Part shown: one piece after another, positions 17,872 through 25,103 of the stretch
Position numbering within the stretch: the stretch's first letter is position 1
Layout: each line of letters begins with the position of its first letter
The notes under the pieces: generated by a model
Seen by the model: only the letters and a program-made list of their open reading frames with translations
What the model was told of the DNA's origin: nothing
The model's database searches: none
Position numbers and translations under genes: made by a program
NCBI RefSeq assembly: GCF_000190475.1
Contig: NZ_AEWH01000017.1
Coordinates: forward strand, 1 to 36,540
DNA from: Ornithinibacillus scapharcae TW25
GTDB lineage: Bacteria > Bacillota > Bacilli > Bacillales > Amphibacillaceae
Direction: 5' to 3'
DNA: 36,540 nucleotides

Positions 17872-17949
17872 CTTCTTCACCAATCTGTCCCAATAGTTAA
17901 ATATTGGGTACAGCTTTCCTTATTAAAGGATTGCACCCTTTCACTTAAG
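17872..17949 (-). repeat. Dispersed composite repeat, copy a (full length)
   Basis: On the minus strand it has two halves. The first runs CTTAAGTGAAAGGGTGCA, then TTTAATAAGGAAAG. The second runs TTTAACTATTGGGACAGATT, then GGTGAAGAAG. It aligns end to end with copy d (21592-21670). The rest of the 17698-18064 gap holds only the terminator of the DinB gene. Confidence 0.55.
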
Positions 17950-17988
17950 GTAATATCCCTTCACCATATGTTGTGTAAATAAAATAGA

Positions 17989-18008
17989 GGTTGCTACAGT
18001 TAGCAACC
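17989..18008 (-). terminator. Terminator of the second DinB gene
   Basis: GGTTGCTA (17989-17996), loop CAGT, TAGCAACC (18001-18008). The minus-strand tail is TCTATTTTATTT. Confidence 0.7.
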
Positions 18009-18064
18009 CTAATGTATATTATCCTATTCTATTTTCTAAATTATCAACTCCCAAAAAATTTAAA

Positions 18065-18568
18065 TTACATTTTAGGAGCTTCCCTACCTGTCATAGCCCA
18101 TTCCTCTTTTGCTGGACCATAAATACCTGGGACGGTTAAACCTGCTTGTCGCATCAATATGGTCATTTGACCTCGATGGTGAATTTGATGTTGAATCAAA
18201 AACGTTAACAGTTCGAGATTGGACAATCTCTGTCCAAAAACATCTTGTTCATCACTAAGATTTTTGTCACTCCATTGATTTTTTACTGCTTGCGAAAAAG
18301 CATTTCTTGCTTGTTGATAGCTATCAGAGATGAAGTTTGCTGAGGTTGGCACAGGATAATCTTGTGTAGGTGTGTCAAGGGTAAGGTCAGTTTGAGATAA
18401 GATTACACCAATCGCTGTTACAGTATGCCAAGCTATTCTTCCAAGTGTCCAATTTTGAGATGTAACTTCTTGGGATAAGGATTCATCTGTTAGTTGATTA
18501 AGGATTTTCTGAGTAGCATCTGCTTCAAAATTCCATAACTTAAAGAAACCATCTAATGTTTGAAACAT
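18065..18568 (-). CDS. DinB family protein
   Basis: This 167-residue four-helix DinB/YfiT-type protein has His48 (RIAWHTV) and His127 plus His130/131 (QHQIHHRGQM) as the presumed three-His metal site. The C-terminus is YGPAKEEWAMTGREAPKM. The start is ATG 18568, six bases after AGGAGG; the longer GTG frame begins inside that SD. Role unknown; relatives include thiol transferases. It is more typical of the DinB family than the paralogue at 2179-2628. Confidence 0.9.
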   Translation of the reverse strand: MFQTLDGFFKLWNFEADATQKILNQLTDESLSQEVTSQNWTLGRIAWHTVTAIGVILSQTDLTLDTPTQDYPVPTSANFISDSYQQARNAFSQAVKNQWSDKNLSDEQDVFGQRLSNLELLTFLIQHQIHHRGQMTILMRQAGLTVPGIYGPAKEEWAMTGREAPKM

Positions 18569-18793
18569 ATTCAACCTCCTCACTTGATTACTTCATAAAT
18601 ATATTCTGCATAAGCTAAAAATTACCACTTCATATAACAAAATAATCAAACAAATAATCCGATATAATAGATAAACTAGCCTACCCATTAATCCAAGAAC
18701 AGTAGATCAAATTATAAACTAATGCTCTATTTGTTTATGCTCCACAATAAATAAGAAATAAGCGATTCATTTTGGAATCGTACATGTGTTTAT

Positions 18794-18982
18794 TTAATTA
18801 AACTGTGACTTTCTTAGTAATACTCCGTTTGCAATAAATCCGATAAATCCACTAATTACGAAAACATATGCTACAAACAAAGGTGCTAGATCAAGTGTTT
18901 CAGTAAGTATCCTAAACAAACCAACTGCAAAAATAAACAAACTACCTAAAAGTGTTATAATAATTTGAGTTTTATTTTTCAC
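18794..18982 (-). CDS. Small two-helix membrane protein
   Basis: This 62-residue protein begins at GTG 18982 behind AAGGGGG. It has two hydrophobic segments (about 8-24 and 34-54), a short loop, and a basic end LLRKSQFN. I do not recognise the family. It is probably an integral membrane protein. It follows the remains of another reading frame by 16 bases. Confidence 0.65.
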   Translation of the reverse strand: MKNKTQIIITLLGSLFIFAVGLFRILTETLDLAPLFVAYVFVISGFIGFIANGVLLRKSQFN

Positions 18983-18998
18983 TTGTTATCCCCCTTGC

Positions 18999-19097
18999 TT
19001 ATTCCTTAACTTGTTTTTTAACCTTAATTTCTATATCTCCATCCCAATTTTCTACCATTACCCTTTTAATTTTGCGTTTGGAATAAGTTAAACTCAG
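18999..19097 (-). pseudogene. 3' fragment of an unidentified coding sequence
   Basis: The frame is open from 19097 to TAA 18999 and reads YSKRKIKRVMVENWDGDIEI, then KVKKQVKE. The composition looks coding and the stop is placed tightly before the SD of the next gene, as in an operon. No start with an SD is visible; copy b of the dispersed repeat lies upstream. Family not recognised. Nothing else is seen in 18983-19243. Confidence 0.35.
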
Positions 19098-19154
19098 TTA
19101 TTACATATACGTTTTAAAAGGGAAAAAAGTTCTATGAAACTAGGTAATATCTTC

Positions 19155-19195
19155 ATTCACTATCCTGTCCCGTTGGCGCGATAACTCCTAACTAA
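19155..19195 (-). repeat. Dispersed repeat, copy b (second half)
   Basis: The minus strand reads CGCCAACGGGACAGGATAGT then GAATGAAG, matching the second half of copies a and d. It sits upstream of the 18999-19097 fragment. Confidence 0.4.
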
Positions 19196-19243
19196 ATAAC
19201 AACATAATATTGCAAATATATATTGGGAATCTACCATATGAAA

Positions 19244-19267
19244 AAGGCGGTCTTCATAGATCACCTT
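19244..19267 (-). terminator. Terminator of the 19318 gene
   Basis: AAGGCGGTCT (19244-19253) and AGATCACCTT (19258-19267) pair with one mismatch and one G-U. The minus-strand tail is TTTTTC. Confidence 0.65.
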
Positions 19268-19317
19268 CTTTATCTAACTCACCTGTTAGTAAAACAAAAA
19301 AATGTGCTTCTTTAGGT

Positions 19318-19530
19318 TTAATTCTGAAATAAACAATTACCACCACCATCTGAACCACCACTATCAAAACTGGAGCCACTACTGAAATCATCATTAGAAT
19401 GCTTTTCATCATCATCGTTTAATCCAGTAGATGCAGTACCTGAGATGAAAGCTCCACCATCTCCCCAGTTTTTATTATTTTTGAATTGCTTTTGATTTTC
19501 TTGTATCCTCTTTCTAAACCAATTAAACAT
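19318..19530 (-). CDS. Small acidic Gly/Ser/Asp-rich protein
   Basis: This 70-residue protein has a basic start (MFNWFRKRIQENQKQFKNNK), then GAFISGTASTGLNDDDEKH and a low-complexity Ser/Asp/Gly tail ending GGGNCLFQN. The SD AAGGAGAG lies eight bases before ATG 19530, and a terminator follows, so it is a proper transcription unit. I do not recognise a family. The single Cys near the C-terminus is notable but uninterpreted. Confidence 0.6.
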   Translation of the reverse strand: MFNWFRKRIQENQKQFKNNKNWGDGGAFISGTASTGLNDDDEKHSNDDFSSGSSFDSGGSDGGGNCLFQN

Positions 19531-19585
19531 TAGCCTCTCTCCTTATATTTTGTTGACATAATAGATTTTTTGTTTCATTTAAAAA

Positions 19586-19620
19586 CATTCTCTAATTAAA
19601 CTGCACCTTTAGTAAAATAA
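19586..19620 (-). repeat. Dispersed repeat, copy g (first half)
   Basis: The minus strand reads TTTTACTAAAGGTGCAGTTT then AATTAGAGAATG, resembling the first half of copy d. It lies about 55 bases upstream of the 19530 start codon. Confidence 0.35.
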
Positions 19621-19732
19621 CTTAACCTTCCAGAGTCTAATCTAATATTCAAATATAGCAATATTTGCAGAGAAAGATATATCGTTTTTGATCGCCTTTT
19701 TAACTCTTTCATCCTTTAGTTAAATAATGGTA

Positions 19733-20041
19733 TTATTCAGCACCTATGTGAAAACCATCCTTGTACGTTATTAATGCAACCTTATTTCCGTCTTTTTCAA
19801 ATATAGTTTTAGAGCCTAATCTGTCTATCTCTTTCCAGCCGAATAATTTTACGTGTTGAACATAAAGAGTATTTATCCCATTAAAGTCATATGAGATACT
19901 GTTTTCAGAATGCTTTTCGTCAATTTGTGCAATAATTGGTACTGGAAATTTATATATAGAGGACTGTTTAAGACTTCCGAAGACTAATACGAGAAGAAGA
20001 CAAAGTATAGCAGATATTATAAGTATTTTTTTTGACTTCAT
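19733..20041 (-). CDS. Membrane-anchored protein, paralogue of the 21244 gene
   Basis: This 102-residue protein has an N-terminal membrane segment (ILIISAILCLLLVLVFGSL), then an extracytoplasmic domain of about 75 residues: YKFPVPIIAQ, KLFGWKEIDRLGSKTIFEKD, GNKVALITYKDGFHIG. The domain matches the 21244-21582 product in layout (FPxP, GW, xxKDxxKVxLI). Family unknown. The Leu-rich segment has a Cys, but a lipobox is not convincing. It precedes the 19318 gene and follows the beta-lactamase-like gene on the same strand. Confidence 0.65.
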   Translation of the reverse strand: MKSKKILIISAILCLLLVLVFGSLKQSSIYKFPVPIIAQIDEKHSENSISYDFNGINTLYVQHVKLFGWKEIDRLGSKTIFEKDGNKVALITYKDGFHIGAE

Positions 20042-20137
20042 TTTCCGCCTCCTCTATTTTTTGTTGCTAAACTAAGCACACGTTGATGAACAAGGTATGA
20101 TAAATATCTACAATTAATGTAAATTATCTTTAGAGTA

Positions 20138-21172
20138 TTATTTCGTTAAAAGTTTTCTTACTTCTCGAGTTAATGCGGCACCGCCTCCATCATCATTCGA
20201 AAGAGCGATGAATATGTACTCGTTATCAGGGTATATATCTAAACGATTACTCACACCAGGGAATCCTCCATCATGTCCAATAATTTGGCGGTCGTTAATT
20301 CTTTCAACAAAAAATCCATAACCATACCCTATAATTGAAACCTCATCCGAATAAATTTTTTCTTTTTGTGTTATGAGTTTTTTTGTCTGTTTAACACTCA
20401 TTAGTTTATTTTCTAATAATCCTTTAGAAAATAGCCACAAATCTTTTACAGTTGAATAACCACCACCTGCTGGTGATCCATTTGAACGTATTGATAGATT
20501 ATCTGTCTTTTCTTTTTGAAATGAACCATCAAATTGAAAGTTAGTATATCCAATAGCTAATTGGCCATGATTAGCATCCGATACGCAGGTATCTGTATCA
20601 TTCATACCCAATGGTTGGAATATGTGTTTATTTATATAATCAAAGTAACTTAGATTTGTAAGGTTTTCTATAATTAATCCTAATAAAATATATCCTCCAT
20701 TACTATACTGAAAGCGAGTCCCAGGTTCAAATTGTAGTTTATCCTCTACAAATAATGGAAGGTAGTCCGATACTTTCTTTAGGGTGGCTTTCTTTTCTAA
20801 AAACTTTGTATTAAAGAAATCTCCCACACCAGAAGAATGAGTTAATAAGTGGTGAATAGTAACCTCCTTATAGGGAAAATCAGGAATATACTGACTAACT
20901 GAATCATGAAATGACAGTTTCTTCTCTTCTTCTAAAATTGCTATAGCTACACTTGTAAACATCTTATTCATGGAAGCTAAATCAAATTTCGTATTAACAG
21001 AATTTAAGATTCCCTGTTCTTCATTCGCAAGCCCGAATGCCTGATTATATAGTATATTATCTTTGTCAGCGAATAAAACGGTACCTGAAAATCTACCCTT
21101 TCCAGCTAAATCTTCAACATTATGATGAAGTTGATTGACAATTTCTTGTTCAATCTTTCTTAATAGATTCAT
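20138..21172 (-). CDS. Serine beta-lactamase-like hydrolase (class C/PBP4* fold)
   Basis: This protein of about 344 residues has the active-site SxxK at Ser67-Lys70 (LASMNKMFTSVAIAILEE), the Tyr motif YSNGGYILLG near 180 and the third motif GHDGGFPG. The family covers beta-lactamases, D-amino-acid peptidases and esterases; resistance activity should not be assumed. No clear signal peptide is present, so a cytosolic or weakly attached enzyme is possible. The start is ATG 21172; the longer GTG frame starts inside the SD GAGGGG. It is flanked on both sides by paralogous membrane-anchored proteins. Confidence 0.88.
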   Translation of the reverse strand: MNLLRKIEQEIVNQLHHNVEDLAGKGRFSGTVLFADKDNILYNQAFGLANEEQGILNSVNTKFDLASMNKMFTSVAIAILEEEKKLSFHDSVSQYIPDFPYKEVTIHHLLTHSSGVGDFFNTKFLEKKATLKKVSDYLPLFVEDKLQFEPGTRFQYSNGGYILLGLIIENLTNLSYFDYINKHIFQPLGMNDTDTCVSDANHGQLAIGYTNFQFDGSFQKEKTDNLSIRSNGSPAGGGYSTVKDLWLFSKGLLENKLMSVKQTKKLITQKEKIYSDEVSIIGYGYGFFVERINDRQIIGHDGGFPGVSNRLDIYPDNEYIFIALSNDDGGGAALTREVRKLLTK

Positions 21173-21189
21173 TATACCCCTCACAATTT

Positions 21190-21232
21190 TAAATTGCCTA
21201 ACTTGCCCTGTTTAACTATAACAGCCCGTATA
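21190..21232 (-). repeat. Dispersed repeat, copy c (second half, degenerate)
   Basis: The minus strand reads TATAGTTAAACAGGGCAAGT then TAGGCAATTT, a diverged second half. It lies just upstream of the beta-lactamase-like gene. Confidence 0.35.
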
Positions 21233-21243
21233 TTGGGGATTAC

Positions 21244-21582
21244 TTATTCTGTTAGGCTAATTGACAAATAATTTGTAGAACTAATCAAAACAACCTTTAT
21301 ATCATCTTTTCGATACATCGATGCAGAACTTTCACGCCACTTAATCTCCCATCCTTCCTTTTTCAACTCTCTTTGGTAACTTCTAGGGACGCCATCTTCT
21401 TCTGAAGCCCTCGACCAATAGTACTCTATAATACTTTCTTCTTTAATTACTTCAGCAGCTTTTGGAATAGGAAATCCACCAAATTCCTGTATTGGAACAT
21501 ATGAAACGTTAGTTACAACGAAATACCCCGCTATCATAACTAGGATGGTTCCAAGCAATGTAATTAATGCCTTTTTATCCAT
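21244..21582 (-). CDS. Membrane-anchored protein, paralogue of the 19733 gene
   Basis: This 112-residue protein has an N-terminal membrane segment (ALITLLGTILVMIAGYFVV) followed by an outside domain: FGGFPIPKAAEVIKEE, YQRELKKEGWEIKWRE, SMYRKDDIKVVLISSTNYLS. It shares spacing and key residues with the 19733-20041 product. The two may be duplicates placed around the hydrolase gene. Function unknown. The SD is weak (AGGTGAG). The dispersed repeat copy d ends ten bases upstream of the start. Confidence 0.65.
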   Translation of the reverse strand: MDKKALITLLGTILVMIAGYFVVTNVSYVPIQEFGGFPIPKAAEVIKEESIIEYYWSRASEEDGVPRSYQRELKKEGWEIKWRESSASMYRKDDIKVVLISSTNYLSISLTE

Positions 21583-21591
21583 AGCTCACCT

Positions 21592-21670
21592 CTTCTAATC
21601 AATATTCCTGCCCCAATAATTACATAACGAGTACATCATTCTTACTTAAGTAAGGCACCCGTTTATTAAG
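21592..21670 (-). repeat. Dispersed composite repeat, copy d (full length)
   Basis: First half on the minus strand: CTTAATAAACGGGTGCCTTA then AAGTAAGAATGATG. Second half: GTAATTATTGGGGCAGGAAT then ATTGATTAGAAG. It aligns with copy a over about 78 bases. It begins six bases after the stop of a truncated kinase fragment and ends just before the 21582 start codon. Confidence 0.55.
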
Positions 21671-21675
21671 TAAGT

Positions 21676-21726
21676 TTAAGAAGTACCTGCCGCCGAAGCT
21701 CCCATAATATGAATATTATCTTTCAT
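21676..21726 (-). pseudogene. N-terminal stub of a P-loop kinase-like gene
   Basis: SD AAGGAGAG and ATG 21726 open MKDNIHIMGASAAGTS, then TAA. This resembles the start of adenylate-kinase-like P-loop proteins of the GASGxGTST type. The second Gly of the loop is Ala here, and the frame ends where the dispersed repeat begins. Remnant of a deleted gene; not functional. Confidence 0.55.
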
Positions 21727-21765
21727 TACTCTCCTTCATATTTTTAAAAAAGGGTTTTCAGTTTG

Positions 21766-22227
21766 TCACTCAGTGAAGATAGCAAGATTCTCCAGTGTGG
21801 ATCTTAAACCTATGTCATGATCCTCCTTTCGCACTCCTTCAGGTACGTTTTCACAAATGATAGTGACCTTTGTGCCTTCTGAAACAGCTTCCAAGTACCA
21901 AGTCTGTATCATCTCACCCGAAAACGCTGGATTATCCGAATCGAATTTAACTGATTGCGCAATTTTCTTGTCTGGAACCAACTCTAAAAACATCCCTTTG
22001 GATACATCAGTGTTTTCTGAAGTCTTTCCAGGGGATGAGTGGTCTAACTCGTACGTGAGGGTCATACAATAATGTCCGCCTTTTCGAGGCTCAAACATGT
22101 CAATTTGACCTGACATTCCTTTAGGTGGAAGCCATAAAACTAATGATTCTGGATTCATGAATGCCTGATAGATGGTTTGTGGTGATGCCAGAATCACTCT
22201 TGAAGCAGAGTCTATTCTATTTGTCAT
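21766..22227 (-). CDS. SRPBCC/AHSA1 family protein
   Basis: This 153-residue START-like protein has the AHSA1 pattern SRVILASPQTIYQAFMNPES, LVLWLPPKGMSGQI, FEPRKGGHYCMTLTY and a C-terminal helix GLRSTLENLAIFTE. Such proteins bind hydrophobic ligands or act as Hsp90-activator-like domains; the ligand is unknown. The SD AAGGAG precedes ATG 22227. It stands alone, with about 200 A/T-rich bases upstream and nothing recognisable in them. Confidence 0.88.
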   Translation of the reverse strand: MTNRIDSASRVILASPQTIYQAFMNPESLVLWLPPKGMSGQIDMFEPRKGGHYCMTLTYELDHSSPGKTSENTDVSKGMFLELVPDKKIAQSVKFDSDNPAFSGEMIQTWYLEAVSEGTKVTIICENVPEGVRKEDHDIGLRSTLENLAIFTE

Positions 22228-22435
22228 TATAAAACTCCTTTTCTTTTTAAGCTTTAATACTATGAATCCTTATAGTTTCTCCAGTTTGTACAGTATACAT
22301 ATTTTTTAACTTTACTTTCTAAAACTCTTCTGTACCGTTACTTCATAACTTCCATTTGAATATTAGCATAATATTCCAAAAATAATATAGGCAATTTTGC
22401 TATTAGAAAAGTCGTTCCTCTTGGATTGTCTTCTT

Positions 22436-23163
22436 TTAGTTGGTGAATGTTTTGATAAAAGTTCTAAGAATTTCAGCTAATTCATTCTTTTTACTCAGCC
22501 ATATATAATGTTCAGCCCCTTTAATTTCAATATATCTAGAATTACTTATAAGGTTGGAAATTTGCCTGATTGACCATGAAGGACGGATATCTTCTTCTGC
22601 ATAAATGAACAACGAGGGTAATTGAAGTTGTGAGATATCCTTTAGTAATTCTGGTTTTTTTATGAATTCTCTCCAAGAATTAATCAGCGAACGATGAACA
22701 ACCTTGTTCGCCTTATATTCAAAATCTGGTTTCAATTCACCAATTTCTTCTTTTTTTCGATTATAGGTATCCTTCCAGTCCCTATCATTTTGTACTCCAG
22801 TTCCCGATATAGAAATATAGCCTAGAATAGACTGAGGAAATAGCAATGAGTAGACTAATCCTAGATCCGCTCCCCAAGAGTGTCCAATAACTACCCACCT
22901 TTTAATTTCGTACTCTTCACGAATACATTCAATGTCTTTCAGACAAGATTCTATATCGTACCCTTTTCCATCATAACTGGAACGACCACAGCCTTTAGGA
23001 TCAAACATAATAACCTCACAATTATCGTCAATAAGATAAGATACTGGTTCTAAATAATTACTAGACCCTGGTCCTCCACTTATTAAAATAACCGGAACAC
23101 CTTTCCCTCTTTTTTAGTCCATAGCCTGCCATTTTCAACCGTAATGTATTTCTCAACCATCAT
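22436..23163 (-). pseudogene. Alpha/beta hydrolase (proline iminopeptidase-like), frameshifted
   Basis: ATG 23163 (SD AGGGTGAT) opens MMVEKYITVENGRLWTKK; the frame then breaks in an A6 run (T6 at 23110-23115 on plus). One added A restores GKGVPVILISGGPGSSNYLE, the HGGPG-like oxyanion region. The remainder is intact: FDPKGCGRS, nucleophile elbow GHSWGADLGLVY, an acid in FIYAEEDIRPSW and the His in GAEHYIW. Restored length is about 242 residues. The fault is another homopolymer loss, so it may be a sequencing error. Confidence 0.82.
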
Positions 23164-23198
23164 TATCACCCTATTGTTCTACTTAGATAAACATACTC

Positions 23199-23236
23199 TT
23201 TTCAACAAACCTGTCCCGTTCGTTTAAGTACAATGT
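23199..23236 (-). repeat. Dispersed repeat, copy e (second half)
   Basis: The minus strand reads CTTAAACGAACGGGACAGGT then TTGTTGAAAAG. It lies about 40 bases upstream of the hydrolase start. Confidence 0.45.
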
Positions 23237-23267
23237 CGTATACAATCACAATTTCCGACAAATTTAC

Positions 23268-23777
23268 TTAGCCATTAATATTTACAACTACTTGAGCAAT
23301 TTGTCTTTCTCCATTTTTTTCAAATATCTTGTATTCCTGCATCCCTATTTTCTCCGCTACCTTTTGCGAGGGTATATTTTTAACCGTGGTATACGAAAAT
23401 AACTTAGGATAGTTAAAAACCTTAAACGCATAATCCTTACAAGCAATTGCGGCTTCTGTTGCATAACCTTTATTCCAATAATCCTTTATAATATGAAATC
23501 CAATCTCTGGTACTGTTTCTTTTTCAATAATTTGCATTGTTATTCCACAATCTCCAATAAACTTTTCTCCATCTTTTAAAATTACAGCCCATAATCCGTG
23601 GCTATACTTTTTATAATTATCAATATTCCATTGAATCCACTTTTCTACCTCGTCTTTGCTAAATGGATATGGGTAGTATTGCATCGATTCTGGATCAGAA
23701 AGAACCTTTGATAACTCTTCTATATCTTCTAAGACCAATTCCCTCAAGTACAGTCTATTTGTTTCAATTATTTTCAA
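23268..23777 (-). CDS. GNAT acetyltransferase, RimJ/RimL type
   Basis: This protein of about 169 residues has the family opening KIIETNRLYLREL, GDCGITMQI, the acetyl-CoA loop IIKDYWNKGYATEAAIACKD and a C-terminal VAEKIGMQEYKIFEKNG. The substrate is unknown: a protein N-terminus or a small molecule. The best start is TTG 23777, nine bases after GGGG; two upstream ATG codons (23792, 23786) are too close to or inside the SD. Confidence 0.88.
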   Translation of the reverse strand: MKIIETNRLYLRELVLEDIEELSKVLSDPESMQYYPYPFSKDEVEKWIQWNIDNYKKYSHGLWAVILKDGEKFIGDCGITMQIIEKETVPEIGFHIIKDYWNKGYATEAAIACKDYAFKVFNYPKLFSYTTVKNIPSQKVAEKIGMQEYKIFEKNGERQIAQVVVNING

Positions 23778-23839
23778 TATTTTCATCCCCATTTATCTCA
23801 AATATGTTTAACACTATACCCTATGGAATTAAAAAGGTT

Positions 23840-23880
23840 AGATTATTTTATTCCTGTACTAAGCTGCTTGGTTACTTTAA
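23840..23880 (-). repeat. Possible dispersed repeat, copy i (degenerate)
   Basis: The minus strand reads TTAAAGTAACCAAGCAGCTT then AGTACAGGAATAA, a weak match to the second half. It lies upstream of the GNAT gene. Confidence 0.25.
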
Positions 23881-24012
23881 TAATTTACATCTTACTACTA
23901 ATGTAATATTCTAAATATAATATTAAACAATACAAAAAGACAACCCTATTTGTGGACCGCCTTGTTTAACAATTGCACTGTAGTTGAAAAAGATTTTTTA
24001 CCCTTCACAGTA

Positions 24013-24124
24013 GTATTCAGCAATATATAAAAATCCAAATCTCTTAGCTGATGAAGAAAAGTCAAAGTATATACATACTCTTGAAAAAACCTGTGAAATG
24101 AAAACGACTCCTATTATGGTTTAA
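24013..24124 (+). pseudogene. C-terminal remnant of an unidentified gene
   Basis: The frame reads YSAIYKNPNLLADEEKSKYI, HTLEKTCEMKTTPIMV and stops at TAA 24124. A terminator follows two bases later, the normal end of a gene. No start or N-terminus is present. Family not recognised. It is one of three remnants in the 23793-25103 gene-free stretch. Confidence 0.45.
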
Positions 24125-24126
24125 TA

Positions 24127-24154
24127 AAAACAGGCTAACACTACAGCCTGTTTT
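24127..24154. terminator. Terminator left by the deleted 24013 gene
   Basis: AAAACAGGCT (24127-24136) and AGCCTGTTTT (24145-24154) are perfect arms with an 8-base loop. T-rich tails lie on both strands. Confidence 0.8.
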
Positions 24155-24258
24155 GTATTTATCCCTATGGGTCAATTTTGTATTTTTGCATATCCTCCGA
24201 AAAAGGGTATGCTTATTCAAGATAAGGGCTCTACTTCAACGAATGGGTGAAATTCTAA

Positions 24259-24424
24259 AAGACTGCTTTAACATCTGCTATTATAAATTATGAATATCGT
24301 AATGAAGTAGATAAAGCTAAATTTGCTGAATTAACTGCTAAAGCATATACATATCCTAACAAAACCACCAATTGAAAAAGCAACTCAAGGTGAGTTAAGA
24401 AACTATATGGTTCTGCGTAGATAG
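24259..24424 (+). pseudogene. Second unidentified remnant, one frameshift
   Basis: The first frame reads KTALTSAIINYEYRNEVDKA then KFAELTAKAYTYPNK. After a one-base shift it continues KPPIEKATQGELRNYMVLRR to TAG 24424. The composition looks coding, with no SD-supported start. It overlaps the 3' end of the minus-strand remnant that follows. Family not recognised. Confidence 0.4.
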
Positions 24425-24738
24425 CCCTCGATAAGCCTGTATCCGAATACGAGAAGGATCATCTCTCGTAGATACAATGATCAGAAATTTGCGATACAAC
24501 CGTACTCTGAGAAGCCTTTGTAATATGCAGGAATTATGGAATAAACACGATTATCTTTTTCAATGGATTTTAAAATCGATAGATGTTTTCTAAATCCTTT
24601 TGGATCAATACGAGGTTTAAATAAGTCATCCTATCTCATTGTTGCGAATAACGCCCTTAAATAATCTTCATACAGATCATACTTTATAGCCCAGTTTGAA
24701 ATAACATCATCGGATGGAAAACCAGGGTTTTTGTTCAA
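24395..24738 (-). pseudogene. Third unidentified remnant, stop codons and frameshift
   Basis: It reads PGFPSDDVISNWAIKYDLYE, DYLRALFATMR, stop (TAG), DDLFKPRIDPKGFRKHLSIL, KSIEKDNRVYSIIPAYYKGF, SEYGCIANF, stop (TGA). After a frame slip it continues RDDPSRIRIQAYRGLSTQNH and ends TAA 24395. Clearly a once-coding sequence of over 110 residues. The open frame begins inside copy f of the dispersed repeat. Family not recognised. Confidence 0.5.
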
Positions 24739-24766
24739 CTAACCTGCCCCCATAGTTAGTTTAAGA
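24733..24766 (-). repeat. Dispersed repeat, copy f (second half)
   Basis: The minus strand reads CTTAAACTAACTATGGGGGC then AGGTTAGTTGAAC. It joins directly onto the third remnant. In 24767-24977 I see no gene. Confidence 0.45.
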
Positions 24767-24977
24767 CATTGCTTTACATATCCTTATCTTATTCTAACAT
24801 ATTTGTTGAACAATTCTAAATAACCATGAAATTATCTGATTGATTCACATACAAATTAGCATACAATTCAAAGCGTATTATATATGATGCATTGTCAATT
24901 ACTATTGTCACTTGGATACTTTTTGTGTTTCTTACATTAAATAACACTCATAACCTCCAACAATTGAATTAATAACA

Positions 24978-25021
24978 AAAATAATAGTGCTAAACACTAT
25001 GTGGTTCAGCACTATTATTTT
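24978..25021. terminator. Terminator of the fhs-HD-GNAT operon
   Basis: AAAATAATAGTGCT (24978-24991) and AGCACTATTATTTT (25008-25021) are perfect 14-base arms, with an inner hairpin and a T-rich minus-strand tail. Confidence 0.75.
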
Positions 25022-25103
25022 CCATTTTTCCAGAATCTGGACTACTTATTTGGATGAACGATTCTTTTTTTGATTTTTTGGGCAAACTTCTAAATGTTAG
25101 TAA

